32,924 nucleotides of DNA. It comes from CAWEFA01 sp963808135. GTDB taxonomy: Bacteria; Bacteroidota; Bacteroidia; Bacteroidales; DTGW01. The translations under genes and the position numbers were made by a program. The first letter of the stretch is position 1; each line of letters begins with the position of its first letter. The stretch is from contig CAWEFA010000048.1 of NCBI GenBank assembly GCA_963808135.1, positions 1-32,924 of the forward strand, read 5' to 3'. The notes below the pieces were generated by a model. The model worked only from the letters and a program-made list of their open reading frames with translations, was not told the origin of the DNA and did not search any database. Shown piece after piece: positions 1 to 7,937 of this stretch.

Positions 1-2
1 AA

Positions 3-623
3 TTCCGTCTCGCCCTGGCGCTCGGGGCTTCGGTGGGAGTGATGGAGCCCGCAACGCGAGCGGCCGCCGATCTGCTGAAAGATCCGGATTGGCGTGAAGG
101 CAGTGGTCTAATCGGCTTGCCGAGATAAGCGCAGCGTGCAGGCGTTCGTCCAGCCTCCGCGACCCGCGCTGACGGAGACGCAACTCGATGCGGCGGCGCA
201 GAAGATTCACGCGGCCTATCTCGAAGGAGAAGCACTACCTGAACCCCGATCCCGCCATGCAACCGTGGGACAAACTTGAGAAGGGATTCCAAGACTCGAA
301 CCGGATGCAAGCGGCGAGCGATCGCGGGTTTCCTGGAGCGGGCGGGCTTCCATGTCAAACCGGTGGCAACCTCCCCGGCGCCGCTGCAACTGACGAAGGA
401 CGAGGTGGAATTGCTGGCGGAAATGGAGCACGGCCGCTGGGTTGTCGAACGCCTACTGCAAGGCTGGCGGTACGGCGAAGTCAGGGACACGCTGAATAAG
501 ATTCATCCCGACCTGAAGGGCTGGGGCAAATTGGAAGACACGATCCGGGACTGGGACCGCTCCGCGGTGCGCAAATGGCCGCAGTGGTTGGCAGATGCCG
601 GCCTCCAAGTCAGGCGAGAGTAA
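3..623 (+). pseudogene. Frame-broken RyR-domain protein with an upstream Rossmann/SLOG-like remnant, 5' end outside window
   Basis: Reading across three frames gives one coherent protein. Frame 3 (3-125) reads FRLALALGASVGVMEPATRA and runs to GLPR; frame 1 (127-240) reads KRSVQAFVQPPRPALTETQ then an AAQKIHAAYLEGEALPE stretch; frame 2 (about 240-320) reads PDPAMQPWDKLEKGFQDSNR; frame 3 resumes from about 315 to the stop at 623. Each change has the same direction (+1). The alanine/glycine-rich beginning resembles the end of a nucleotide-binding Rossmann or SLOG-type domain, which is inference. The segment before the RyR domain has the SNRxQA-type motif that I associate with bacterial RyR proteins. 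Either the gene is decayed or the sequence has base-call errors. The start of the gene is off the window. Confidence 0.5.
276..623 (+). CDS. RyR domain protein, C-terminal readable fragment
   Basis: This is the longest open part of the broken gene beginning before the window; the apparent ATG at 276 is probably not a real start, because homology-like sequence only begins around codon 15. Residues about 46-112 match the RyR domain (Pfam PF02026): an E-x-E-HGRW core, then LLQGWRYGEVRD, KIHPDLKGW, and a DWDRSAVRKWP tail. This fold is known from ryanodine receptors and is also found in bacterial proteins, often behind nucleotide-binding domains, where a ligand-sensing role has been proposed. No catalytic residues are expected. 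The gene ends 109 bases before the convergent radical SAM reading frame. Domain call is strong; biological role is unknown. Confidence 0.7.
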   Translation: MRRDSKTRTGCKRRAIAGFLERAGFHVKPVATSPAPLQLTKDEVELLAEMEHGRWVVERLLQGWRYGEVRDTLNKIHPDLKGWGKLEDTIRDWDRSAVRKWPQWLADAGLQVRRE

Positions 624-731
624 GCTGACGTTTCCAGCGGTCAGGACCCAGCAACAAGGCTCACGCAGTTTTCAGCGCCCACCAGCCGAGCGTGCCACTC
701 TCGGCATTAGGGGCAGAGAGGATCAACCGCA

Positions 732-995
732 TTAGCAAGGTTTGAGGGTGTCTGCTCGTGGGGCTCGGTGGTGAGGGCCTGAGACGTTCTCGAACTTCTT
801 GCTCGCCATCTCCCGCAAGGCCTGCCCATAAGGGACCAGTTTAAGATTCAGCCGGTCACAGGTAAACTCAAACTGCCGAACATGTCCTCGAAACACGCCT
901 CGGCCCGAGCCCGGCCATCCTCGAACCCCACGCCGAATTCGTGTAGTTTCGTCCGGGCTTTCTCGGTAAGTCTGTCGAGTTCCGCCGTGAGCCGG
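732..995 (-). other. Likely true 3' end of the radical SAM gene in other frames
   Basis: Past the codons for ALDKFDQVR the annotated frame loses protein character, but the next frame reads RLTAELDRLTEKARTKLHEF followed by GVGFEDGRARAEA, then a third frame reads RQFEFTCDRLNLKLVPYGQA and LREMASKKFENVSG to a stop at 732. The amphipathic helical character fits a normal C-terminal region. Two one-base breaks (near 995 and near 870-890) would restore a protein of roughly 570 residues. These could be sequencing errors or real decay. Confidence 0.45.
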
Positions 996-2454
996 CACGA
1001 ACCTGATCAAACTTATCGAGTGCCCGGGTATAGGATGCGCTGTCTCGCTCGATCCGCCGAGTGAGAAAACTGCCCCGGAGCCGGATGGCAAAATCGAACC
1101 AGCGCCCCAGGATCAGGTGCCGGAGCGCTTCGCTGGCCGAATAGAATTGCCGGGAGAGGCGGAAGATCCCCGCTTGCAGCTCGGAGGGACTGATGCGCGA
1201 GGGGCAAACCACCGCGTGCTGAGCGTCGAACAACTGCCAATCCCCCCAGGCAAAGATCCGTTTCTCCTCCGCCAGGCGCCGGGTCATAGGAGGCCCGGGC
1301 AGGGCCGTGAGCGCAAAGAACTGGGCCGTGGTAAGCCGCGAATCGCGAGCGAACTTAAGCGTCTCAGTAAGGGTCTGAGAGGTATCGGCATCAGACCCCA
1401 GGACGAACATGCCATGAACACGAATTCCCGCTTCGTTGAAAGCGGCGATGGCGGCACGGTTCTTCTCAAGCGTCGCGTGCTTCTTGAATAATTTGAGGGT
1501 TTCCTCGTTCACCGACTCGAGGCCGACGAAAACCATGGCACAGTTCGCGCGCTTCATCAGGCGTAGCAGTTCGCGGTCTTGCGCCGTTTCCACCCGCACC
1601 TGTGCGAACCAGCGCGGCATCCTGACGCCTTCCGCCAGCAGGCGCTCGAGCAGCCGCTTGGTTCGCGCGCGATTGGCCGCAAAGATGTCGTCGCCGAAGA
1701 ATATTCTCTTGCCGTTTAACTGGATGGTGTGGCGGATCAGCGCCACCGCTGCGTCGTCGCTCAGGAAGCGAAATCCCCGCCCGAAATTCTCAATCACCGA
1801 ACAGAACTCACACTCATAAGGGCAGCCGCGCGATGTATTTACAACATTGTGGGTGATCCCCCGGTTCATTCGGCCGGAATAGACGGGGAAGGGTAGCGCG
1901 GAGAGCTCCTCGCTGGTCAGGTAGGGACGGTCCGGATTGCGGATGATTTCGCCGTCCCGGCCGAGGTAATTCACGCCCTGCAGGTCGGTGAGATACGGGT
2001 CCCGGAGATTGTCTTCCAGCCGATCGAGTAGGAGAGGCAGGGTGTAGTCTCCCTCGTGCGTGACCACCACATCACCAAACCGCAGAGACTCCTCCGGCAG
2101 AGCCGTGGAATGTGGGCCTCCAAAGAGTATCTTGACGCGGGGATTCACCAGTCGCACCCGCCGCGCCAGTTCAAACGACTGATTCGCCGTCCGCGTGATG
2201 ACGGAGAGTCCCAGTACATCCGTATCCGCAAGCCGCTTCCAATCGTCTGCATCCAGGCGCCCGGGTACGCGGTTGTACTGTGGGACGATAGTGACAATGT
2301 CCTGGTAACCCGCGCGGCGGCAGACCGCTTCGAGCAACGGCACGCCGCGGGCCGGAAACTGGAACAGAGAGTAAACGTCTTTAGCCAGACGGCCGTCCAG
2401 CCGGCCGTCCACGGTGGCGGGCAACTCCACAAGCGAGATGCGTAGACCCTTCAC
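868..2454 (-). CDS. B12-binding domain radical SAM protein
   Basis: Starts with GTG at 2454, preceded by a purine-rich GAGG-type site. Residues about 60-150 form a cobalamin-binding-like Rossmann domain (VLGLSVITRTANQSFELARR, then KILFGGPHSTALPEE and VVTHEGDYTLP). The radical SAM core follows, with the cluster motif CPYECEFC at residues 211-218 (C211, C215, C218, the CxxxCxxC pattern), FFGDDIFAANRARTKRLLE and MVFVGLESVNEETLK. Such proteins bind a 4Fe-4S cluster and SAM, and with B12 often methylate or rearrange unreactive carbons; the substrate cannot be told. The first 470 or so residues look intact, but the last 50 are arginine- and serine-rich and unlike a folded protein, pointing to a frame break near 995. 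No operon partner is visible. Confidence 0.85.
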   Translation of the reverse strand: MKGLRISLVELPATVDGRLDGRLAKDVYSLFQFPARGVPLLEAVCRRAGYQDIVTIVPQYNRVPGRLDADDWKRLADTDVLGLSVITRTANQSFELARRVRLVNPRVKILFGGPHSTALPEESLRFGDVVVTHEGDYTLPLLLDRLEDNLRDPYLTDLQGVNYLGRDGEIIRNPDRPYLTSEELSALPFPVYSGRMNRGITHNVVNTSRGCPYECEFCSVIENFGRGFRFLSDDAAVALIRHTIQLNGKRIFFGDDIFAANRARTKRLLERLLAEGVRMPRWFAQVRVETAQDRELLRLMKRANCAMVFVGLESVNEETLKLFKKHATLEKNRAAIAAFNEAGIRVHGMFVLGSDADTSQTLTETLKFARDSRLTTAQFFALTALPGPPMTRRLAEEKRIFAWGDWQLFDAQHAVVCPSRISPSELQAGIFRLSRQFYSASEALRHLILGRWFDFAIRLRGSFLTRRIERDSASYTRALDKFDQVRAGSRRNSTDLPRKPGRNYTNSAWGSRMAGLGPRRVSRTCSAV

Positions 2455-2781
2455 GAAGACACCTCATCTCTCCAGGACTGCGACAGCGGTCTGAGATTCT
2501 CATGTCCAGGATATGAAAACTGCTCAATATAGCTCACTTTTCCGGATTGCGATACAACTGCGTATATCGTCAAGCGGATTGTCTCGATTTGTCGTTCGGC
2601 CGGAGTTCTCTCGGTGCCTTGCGACGCGGTGGGGATTAAGGCTTTGGGGGCGCTGGCGGCAGAACAGAAGCCCAGGCAGAAAATCGCTCACTATATTGTC
2701 TGCAGCAGCGGGTGGGATTAGCGTTGCTGACGACCTGGAGCGGCGTAAGATCGTGGCGCGCTGAAAGCTGATGCAGGATTG
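2455..2781. other. Intergenic stretch with no recognised gene
   Basis: GC-rich sequence between the start of the radical SAM gene and the 3' end of the membrane protein gene, both on the minus strand. An open frame on the plus strand (2513-2764) has no recognisable protein features. It should contain the promoter of the radical SAM gene, but I see no convincing -35/-10 pair, RNA gene or clear repeat. Confidence 0.4.
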
Positions 2782-3522
2782 CTATTCGCCAACCAGTATC
2801 AACTGGACTCTGTGAAAAAGAAAGCTCCAGAACGGCCTGCTCACATCGGGGTGGGCGTGATCGAACAGAACTGGGACGACATTATCATCCTTATGCTTTC
2901 GAAGGTCTAGCGACGTACCGCCGTGATAATGACCAGCGCTATCTTGGAAGTAGTACGCCACCAATGGGCCTTCTAGTTTGCCATGGTATTGCTGGTTGAT
3001 AACAGCGACCGCAACTCCGGGGCTTCTAAGCAATAGCCTCCCAGTGAGCCATTGCCACGCAAAAACCAGAAAGAAGATGCTGCAATAGCCGAGTGCGTAA
3101 ACCGCTGTGTACCTCCCACTTCCCACTTCCATCGGCTTGAGCATGCCGCCCCCGGAAGTTAAAGCGAGGGTCGTCACAACCGGAACGACGATATTCGTTA
3201 CGATTAACAATGGCAGATTCTTGAGTCGAACAGAGAGCACGCCCGTCTGAATTGATCGGCCGGCATGAAACGGCTTCCCGTCCAACATCGAAAACACACC
3301 CGAAGCGGGCGATCCATCTTCAGCACTTGCATCAGCGCTTGGATGGCTTCTAAGTACGATGGGAATCTCAAGTGTTAAAACGGGAAGAGCCAAGCAGCCG
3401 AGCGCCATCAGAAGACCGCACAGTCCGCTCTCAAGCAAGCAGAGAAGCTGCGGGTAAGTGACCACGCTGAATATTGCAACCAAACCCAGCAGCCCAGCTA
3501 GCGCGATGGCCCCCGGTCGCAC
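2782..3522 (-). CDS. Membrane protein with possible DUF3592-like extracytoplasmic domain
   Basis: A 246-residue protein with a GTG start at 3522. Hydrophobic segments at about residues 5-22, 28-55, 106-123 and 138-160 suggest four membrane passes. The tail after about residue 170 is soluble and beta-rich (VAVINQQYHGKLEGPLVAYY, then DNVVPVLFDHAHPDVSRPF). That spacing, a tyrosine-rich strand followed by a VPVL-FDxxxP element, resembles DUF3592-type domains; this is inference from pattern only. The region upstream (3523-3776) may hold more of the gene in a broken frame, since the reading continues open upstream of the GTG. Function unknown. Confidence 0.55.
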   Translation of the reverse strand: MRPGAIALAGLLGLVAIFSVVTYPQLLCLLESGLCGLLMALGCLALPVLTLEIPIVLRSHPSADASAEDGSPASGVFSMLDGKPFHAGRSIQTGVLSVRLKNLPLLIVTNIVVPVVTTLALTSGGGMLKPMEVGSGRYTAVYALGYCSIFFLVFAWQWLTGRLLLRSPGVAVAVINQQYHGKLEGPLVAYYFQDSAGHYHGGTSLDLRKHKDDNVVPVLFDHAHPDVSRPFWSFLFHRVQLILVGE

Positions 3523-3776
3523 GGGAAACGTAGTAGCACAGCACTCCTGCCGCAGTCAAGCTGGTAACGGCGTTCTTTCAAGTCGCAGTGGTAGTCCCAT
3601 AGCGCAGGTTTCCGTCTTTTAGGTCTACGGCTCTTCCGGCAATCCCTCACCGACTGGCATCGCGTCACATGCTTAGGTGCAGTGGCCGAATCCGCATCCG
3701 GGGGTAGCGCAGCGTGGGTGACGAGCGACAAGAGCCGGATGCCTCGTGTTAAAATCATTCATCGCGACGACAGACC

Positions 3777-4718
3777 ATGGAAACCCAACAACAGCTCGGT
3801 CTTATCGGGGCGTTTGAAACCAGCAGACCTCCGAACCCCATCTTCTGCCATCAGGAATTCCTGGAAAAGCTCACCCTGCTGCGCACCACGGCGATGGGCC
3901 GGCGCGCCGCGTACCTGATGCAGCGTCTGGCGGTAGCTCCCCGCCGCCTGCACTACAAGCCGACTTTTGGCGAGAACCGCGGCTGGCGCCGGTCCCGCTT
4001 GGGAGGAAACGACGGCAGTCATTTCTACGCTTGGTGGGCGCCGAAAAATGCACCGCCGCTGCGGGACGGTGACGGGTTTGCCCAGGCTCCCGACGGCGCC
4101 ATATTCCTCCGGGATATTCGCCACCACGACAACCATTCCCGGTTGTCACCCCAATCGTTCACCGAGCATTACCTGCCGGTCACCGTCGCCGAACTGCGCG
4201 GCGAGGAGTATGGTCCGCCGCCCTGGACGCCCACGCAGTCGCGGTTCGCTCAGGCGCGGCAGCGGGTGCGCTTGCTCAAAGGTCATCCGGGCTCGGGAAA
4301 AACCACGGCGTTGTGGCACGCCGCAGATTCGAGCGGGGCGGAACGGATTCTCTACGTCACCTACTCGCGCGACCTGGCAGCCCTGGCGCGCGACTACTTT
4401 GACCGCTATTGTTCTTCGCACAAGCGCTTCGAGGTGGTGGTGTTCCCGAACCTGGTGCGGCAAATCGTGGGCTCCAACGCGCCGGTGATGCTGGAGGGCG
4501 CCCTGCAGCAGCGCTTTCGTGAGGACGTCGGCACCTCCGCGCGCAGCCTGGGGCCGTATGCCAATAACCCGGCAGCGCTCTACGACGAATTCTATGCGCA
4601 TTTCGTGGGGGCGGCGCTCCCTGCCGGCGTCGGGCCTCTGCGGCCTGCAAGGCGCCGCGCGTGCCGGACAAGGCTTATCGTGAGCGCCGAACGCGGTTCA
4701 TCGGCACCTCGGCCGTGA
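3777..4718 (+). CDS. UvrD/REP-type SF1 helicase, N-terminal part
   Basis: Starts at the ATG in ACCATGG. Residues 1-150 are an N-terminal region of unknown fold. The ATPase core begins near 150, with TPTQSRFAQA (a Q-motif-like adenine contact) and the Walker A loop GHPGSGKTT at 169-177, then ILYVTYSRDLAALARDYF (motif Ia region) and VVVFPNLVRQIVG. This is the 1A half of a superfamily 1 helicase, an ATP-driven nucleic acid translocase. Protein character is lost after AHFVGAALP at about 4605-4625, where the tail becomes arginine/proline-rich; the helicase resumes in another frame from about 4655. A one-base loss, perhaps in the G-run at 4606-4610, would join both parts. Confidence 0.75.
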   Translation: METQQQLGLIGAFETSRPPNPIFCHQEFLEKLTLLRTTAMGRRAAYLMQRLAVAPRRLHYKPTFGENRGWRRSRLGGNDGSHFYAWWAPKNAPPLRDGDGFAQAPDGAIFLRDIRHHDNHSRLSPQSFTEHYLPVTVAELRGEEYGPPPWTPTQSRFAQARQRVRLLKGHPGSGKTTALWHAADSSGAERILYVTYSRDLAALARDYFDRYCSSHKRFEVVVFPNLVRQIVGSNAPVMLEGALQQRFREDVGTSARSLGPYANNPAALYDEFYAHFVGAALPAGVGPLRPARRRACRTRLIVSAERGSSAPRP

Positions 4719-5416
4719 CGGCGGTGCTGGAAACGGCCGCCCGCCTGGAGCGCCAGCCGGAGAGGTTGGCGGAACGTTATTTTCCGGAGCTGGAGCTGGC
4801 TTGGCGCGCCACGGAGCGCTTACGCGCGGCAGCGGCTGCCGGCCCTGTCGGGCTCGACTTCGACTGCCTGGCCGTCGATGAAGTGCAGGACCTCGCCCCC
4901 ATCCAAGCGCTGGTGCTGGTGGAGATGTGCACGCTCGCTTTGCGGGTGGGCAAGACCCCCGTATCCTTGCTCCTGGCAGGCGATGAGGCACAGACGGTGC
5001 GTCCGACGGACTTCGAATGGGCCTGGCTCAGCGACATGCTTCATCACCGGCTGGGCGCTCCCTCGGAATACAAACTCTCCGCCAACCTGCGCAGCCCTCG
5101 CCGCATCGCGGAACTGGTCAACCGCGTCTGGGACTTGTATTCCCTGATTGAAAAGCAGGAACGGCCGCGGGGCGCCGGCCAAGCTGAAATCGAAGACGAT
5201 GCCACGGATCAAATTCTCTATTGCACCGCCACACCGGGTGCGGAACTCGACGAGCTTCTGACCTTGCTGGCCGCCCGCGAGGGACTCGCCCTGATCACCT
5301 TGGAGGAGACCACGCCCGCGTTCATCCCGGAATCCGTGCGGTCCGCGGTGTTGACCGTTGCCGAAGCGAAGGGTCTCGATTTTCACACCGTGTGCGTGCT
5401 GGACCCCGGGCGCTAA
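4661..5416 (+). CDS. UvrD/REP-type SF1 helicase, C-terminal part, cut at the junction
   Basis: Continuation of the helicase in a second frame; the GTG at 4661 is probably not a true start. Visible motifs are Walker B (motif II) LDFDCLAVDEVQDLAP at about residues 65-80, motif III LLLAGDEAQTV at 104-113, the arginine-bearing motif IV element KLSANLRSPRRIAELV at 138-153, and AKGLDFHTVCVLD, the start of motif V, just before the end. Motif VI (the arginine finger region) and everything beyond are absent, because the GC-rich sequence ends at about 5413 and the TAA at 5414-5416 already lies in AT-rich DNA. The stop is therefore accidental. A role in DNA repair, recombination or defence cannot be decided from this fragment. 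Confidence 0.75.
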   Translation: MPDKAYRERRTRFIGTSAVTAVLETAARLERQPERLAERYFPELELAWRATERLRAAAAAGPVGLDFDCLAVDEVQDLAPIQALVLVEMCTLALRVGKTPVSLLLAGDEAQTVRPTDFEWAWLSDMLHHRLGAPSEYKLSANLRSPRRIAELVNRVWDLYSLIEKQERPRGAGQAEIEDDATDQILYCTATPGAELDELLTLLAAREGLALITLEETTPAFIPESVRSAVLTVAEAKGLDFHTVCVLDPGR

Positions 5417-5917
5417 TCCTTCTTTTAACATTAACGGAATCCTGTTCTCCATAACCTGCCGGTGAACTTTCCCCGATTGTTCCATCAACCCTATTTCATA
5501 ACGGCTTTTCACAGCCCTGACAGCCGCTATCTGATAATCTGCCGGTTTGAAATTCTCAAAAGGAAAATACTTCTTAAAACGCTGATAAAAAGCCAAGGGA
5601 ATCAGTTCTGTTTCAAGAAAAATAGTATCGGGAAGGGTTTTGTAATATCCGGCCACATCACGAAAGCTTTCCATTTGCCTGATTATTGGAAAAAGCGATT
5701 CATTCGTTGCCCGTTCATAGCTTCGGCGCACCCAAAATACAGCTTCATTATCGCGGGGGACAAATAACATTCCTTCCTGCAAAGTGCCTGTAAAATAGTA
5801 TAAATTAATTTTGCCGAATATTACGGCCATATTCCATTCCGGTTCCGTAGCATCCATTTTCGAACGAAAACGGATCATGCGCGTTTGAAGCTCTTCAAAT
5901 GGTACTTTTGAAAACAT
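5417..5917 (-). CDS. M24-family Xaa-Pro peptidase, N-terminal domain only, cut at the junction
   Basis: The ATG at 5917 starts a protein whose first 167 residues resemble the creatinase N-terminal domain of aminopeptidase P-like enzymes: FRSKMDATEPEWNMAVIFGK, INLYYFTGTLQEGMLFVPRD, EAVFWVRRSYERA, then a DYQIAAVRAVKSRYEIGLME helix and IPLMLKEG. Family members have about 390 residues with five metal ligands (D, D, H, E, E) in the C-terminal pita-bread domain; none is present here. From codon 168 the frame runs antisense through the helicase of the GC-rich block and has no peptidase character. The gene lies 19 bases downstream of the TPR gene on the same strand. As it stands it cannot encode an active peptidase. 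Confidence 0.8.
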
Positions 5918-5936
5918 TGCGAAATCTTTTTACAAT

Positions 5937-7901
5937 TTATTTTTGTGCCTTTTTCAACTCAATAATCCGGTTTTGAATCTCTTCAACTTTTTTAATATTC
6001 CCCAAGCGTTTGCATGTAATTAATAAGTTTTCATAAATAGGAAGAAAACCGGGATTTAATTTTAAAGCTTTATCAAGGTAAAAATACGACTTATCGTACT
6101 CGCCAAGTATCCTAAAGTTTATTCCCAGCACCATGTTGGCATTGAAATCGTCAGGCCTGATTTCAACCGCTCTTTGAAGATAATATCCGGAGTTTGGAAA
6201 ATCGTTTTTATACTGGCCTACCAAACATCCGGTTTGAAAATTAAAATCAAAATTGTTTGGCGCCAATTTCAAAAAATCAATATAATTCCCGATTATGAAA
6301 TCAATATTGTTTATGTTGTTCATTGTCTCTTCAACTTTCTTTGATATAAAATCAGCCCTGTCGGGCATTAAATAAACTGCCTTTTTATAACAAAATATAG
6401 CTGTATCGGGAATATTATTCGCAGCGTAAGCATCTGCTAAAACAGTAACCACATCTACATGATTAGGGTATAATGAAGCAGCTTTTTTTGAATATTTTAA
6501 AGCGTTTCCCAAATATTGCCTCTTTAAGGAGGTATCAACATTCTGGTTTGCCATGCCCAGATACATTCTTGCTGCAAACATATTGCCAATAATCCCATTG
6601 GATGAAGTTTTTACATCAGTTGTAAATAAAGAAACATTATCTCTCCATACCTGATTGCGACTATATGTTTTAAAAAAACATAATGACAATACTACTATCA
6701 ATAGGGGAATCCTGATATTAACCACTTGAATATACCCGGGAATTTTTACGGTTAAAAGCCACGCTATTATTAATAAGAACCCTATTGAAGGTATAAAAAT
6801 AAACCTCTCGCTCATAAAGGGGCCGACAGGGAAAAACACGTTAGATGCAATTGAAAGGGTTATCATATAAAATAAGATACCATATGAAACAACTGTTTTT
6901 TTTGCAAGTTTCAATAACGCAAATAATCCAAGCGCCAAATAAACCAATAAAGAAAGAAGGGCAACCAGATTGTTCCAGTTTACTAATTTGATATGGTATG
7001 GGTAGTAATCGTAAGTCAGTGGATTTGGCCAGAAAAGTAATTTAATATACAGCCCGAGGGTATAAGAAATGGTAGCGAATTTTTCAGATATTGTTGCGTA
7101 AAGATATGAATTGTTTAAAAGCTCATCTGCCGGAGGGCTGAATTTACCGACTACAAGTAATCTTATTACAAGAAAAACAACCGTTGCCAGACAAACAGGT
7201 ATTAAAGAAATTAAATATTGATTCCATTTCTCTTTTTTATAAAAGTAAATAGAAAATGGAATGATAACTAAGAAAGTAATGGCATTTTCTTTTGAGAGCA
7301 AGGCTAAGAAGAATGAGACAAAACTCATTACAAGATACATGTAACGTTTCGTGTCAATATACTTTAGAATAAAAAGGACAGTTGCTAAAGCTCCAATCAT
7401 AACCATTATTTCATCCCTTCCTTTTATATTGGCAACTATTTCGGTATGAACAGGGTGAGCTATAAATAAAAGCGCTGTAACAAAAGGAATATCAAGAAAA
7501 TTGGTGTTCCTAAAATAGGAACTAAAAAGTTTAGAGATTAGTTTGTATAGAATTAGTGAGGCTAAAACTAAAAACAATATGTTAATAAAATGACTGATAT
7601 GCGGGTTTTCTCCAAAAAATTGATATTCGATTGCATATGTTGCCATTGGCAATGGCCTGTACCTGCCTCCCGCAGAAATATTATAATTAACCGGGCCAAA
7701 ACAACCATAATAAAAATCGTGTTTAAAAATATCTGGTAATCCTGCTAAACCGTTTTTTGTGAATTTATTTTCTGTTATAACTATGCCATCGTCAAGCGCA
7801 TATCTATTGGGAATGGTATTGCCGTAGAAGACGAAACAAAGAATTGTAATAATGATAGCTTTTAAAGTATTAGCTTTAAAAGAAAGATTTGAAATTTGCA
7901 T
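5937..7901 (-). CDS. TMTC-like multi-membrane glycosyltransferase-type protein with TPR tail
   Basis: A 654-residue protein. Residues about 13-430 hold some ten or more hydrophobic helices; the first loop carries NRYALDDGIVITEN (D37-D38), like the acidic pair in the first extracytoplasmic loop of GT-C glycosyltransferases. FIAHPVHTEIVANIKGRDE and WPNPLTYDYYPYH (DUF1736-like) match the TMTC/O-mannosyltransferase-like family. Residues about 455-650 form TPR-type repeats (ALKYSKKAASLYPNHVDVV, IFCYKKAVYLMPDRADF, GYYLQRAVEIRPDDFNANM, SYFYLDKALKLNP). The expected job is transfer of a lipid-linked sugar to protein outside the membrane, with TPRs for substrate contact; this is inferred from the family. 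The start at 7901 lies just inside the left end of the DUF559 element, so its promoter may be within or altered by that element. Confidence 0.75.
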   Translation of the reverse strand: MQISNLSFKANTLKAIIITILCFVFYGNTIPNRYALDDGIVITENKFTKNGLAGLPDIFKHDFYYGCFGPVNYNISAGGRYRPLPMATYAIEYQFFGENPHISHFINILFLVLASLILYKLISKLFSSYFRNTNFLDIPFVTALLFIAHPVHTEIVANIKGRDEIMVMIGALATVLFILKYIDTKRYMYLVMSFVSFFLALLSKENAITFLVIIPFSIYFYKKEKWNQYLISLIPVCLATVVFLVIRLLVVGKFSPPADELLNNSYLYATISEKFATISYTLGLYIKLLFWPNPLTYDYYPYHIKLVNWNNLVALLSLLVYLALGLFALLKLAKKTVVSYGILFYMITLSIASNVFFPVGPFMSERFIFIPSIGFLLIIAWLLTVKIPGYIQVVNIRIPLLIVVLSLCFFKTYSRNQVWRDNVSLFTTDVKTSSNGIIGNMFAARMYLGMANQNVDTSLKRQYLGNALKYSKKAASLYPNHVDVVTVLADAYAANNIPDTAIFCYKKAVYLMPDRADFISKKVEETMNNINNIDFIIGNYIDFLKLAPNNFDFNFQTGCLVGQYKNDFPNSGYYLQRAVEIRPDDFNANMVLGINFRILGEYDKSYFYLDKALKLNPGFLPIYENLLITCKRLGNIKKVEEIQNRIIELKKAQK

Positions 7902-7937
7902 AAGTCAATTATTAATGTGAATTAAGAGTTAAAATTA

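Noticed and set aside
1..6. Window begins with AATTCC, like an EcoRI-cut end
   Set aside because: Five matching bases are too few to infer a cloning end.
1117..1819. Plus-strand open frames within the radical SAM gene
   Set aside because: They are shadows of a GC-rich gene on the opposite strand, with no protein motifs.
3498..3758. Minus-strand frame upstream of the membrane protein
   Set aside because: Arginine-rich and without domain character; may contain a broken N-terminus but I cannot support a gene.
5405..5410. CCCGGG restriction-type site at the junction
   Set aside because: Such sites are frequent in GC-rich DNA; it gives no support for a cloning origin by itself.
4820..5413. Continuation of the M24 peptidase reading frame on the minus strand, giving an apparent 365-residue protein
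   Set aside because: It is antisense to the helicase, GC-rich, and lacks peptidase motifs; it is an accidental open frame across the junction.
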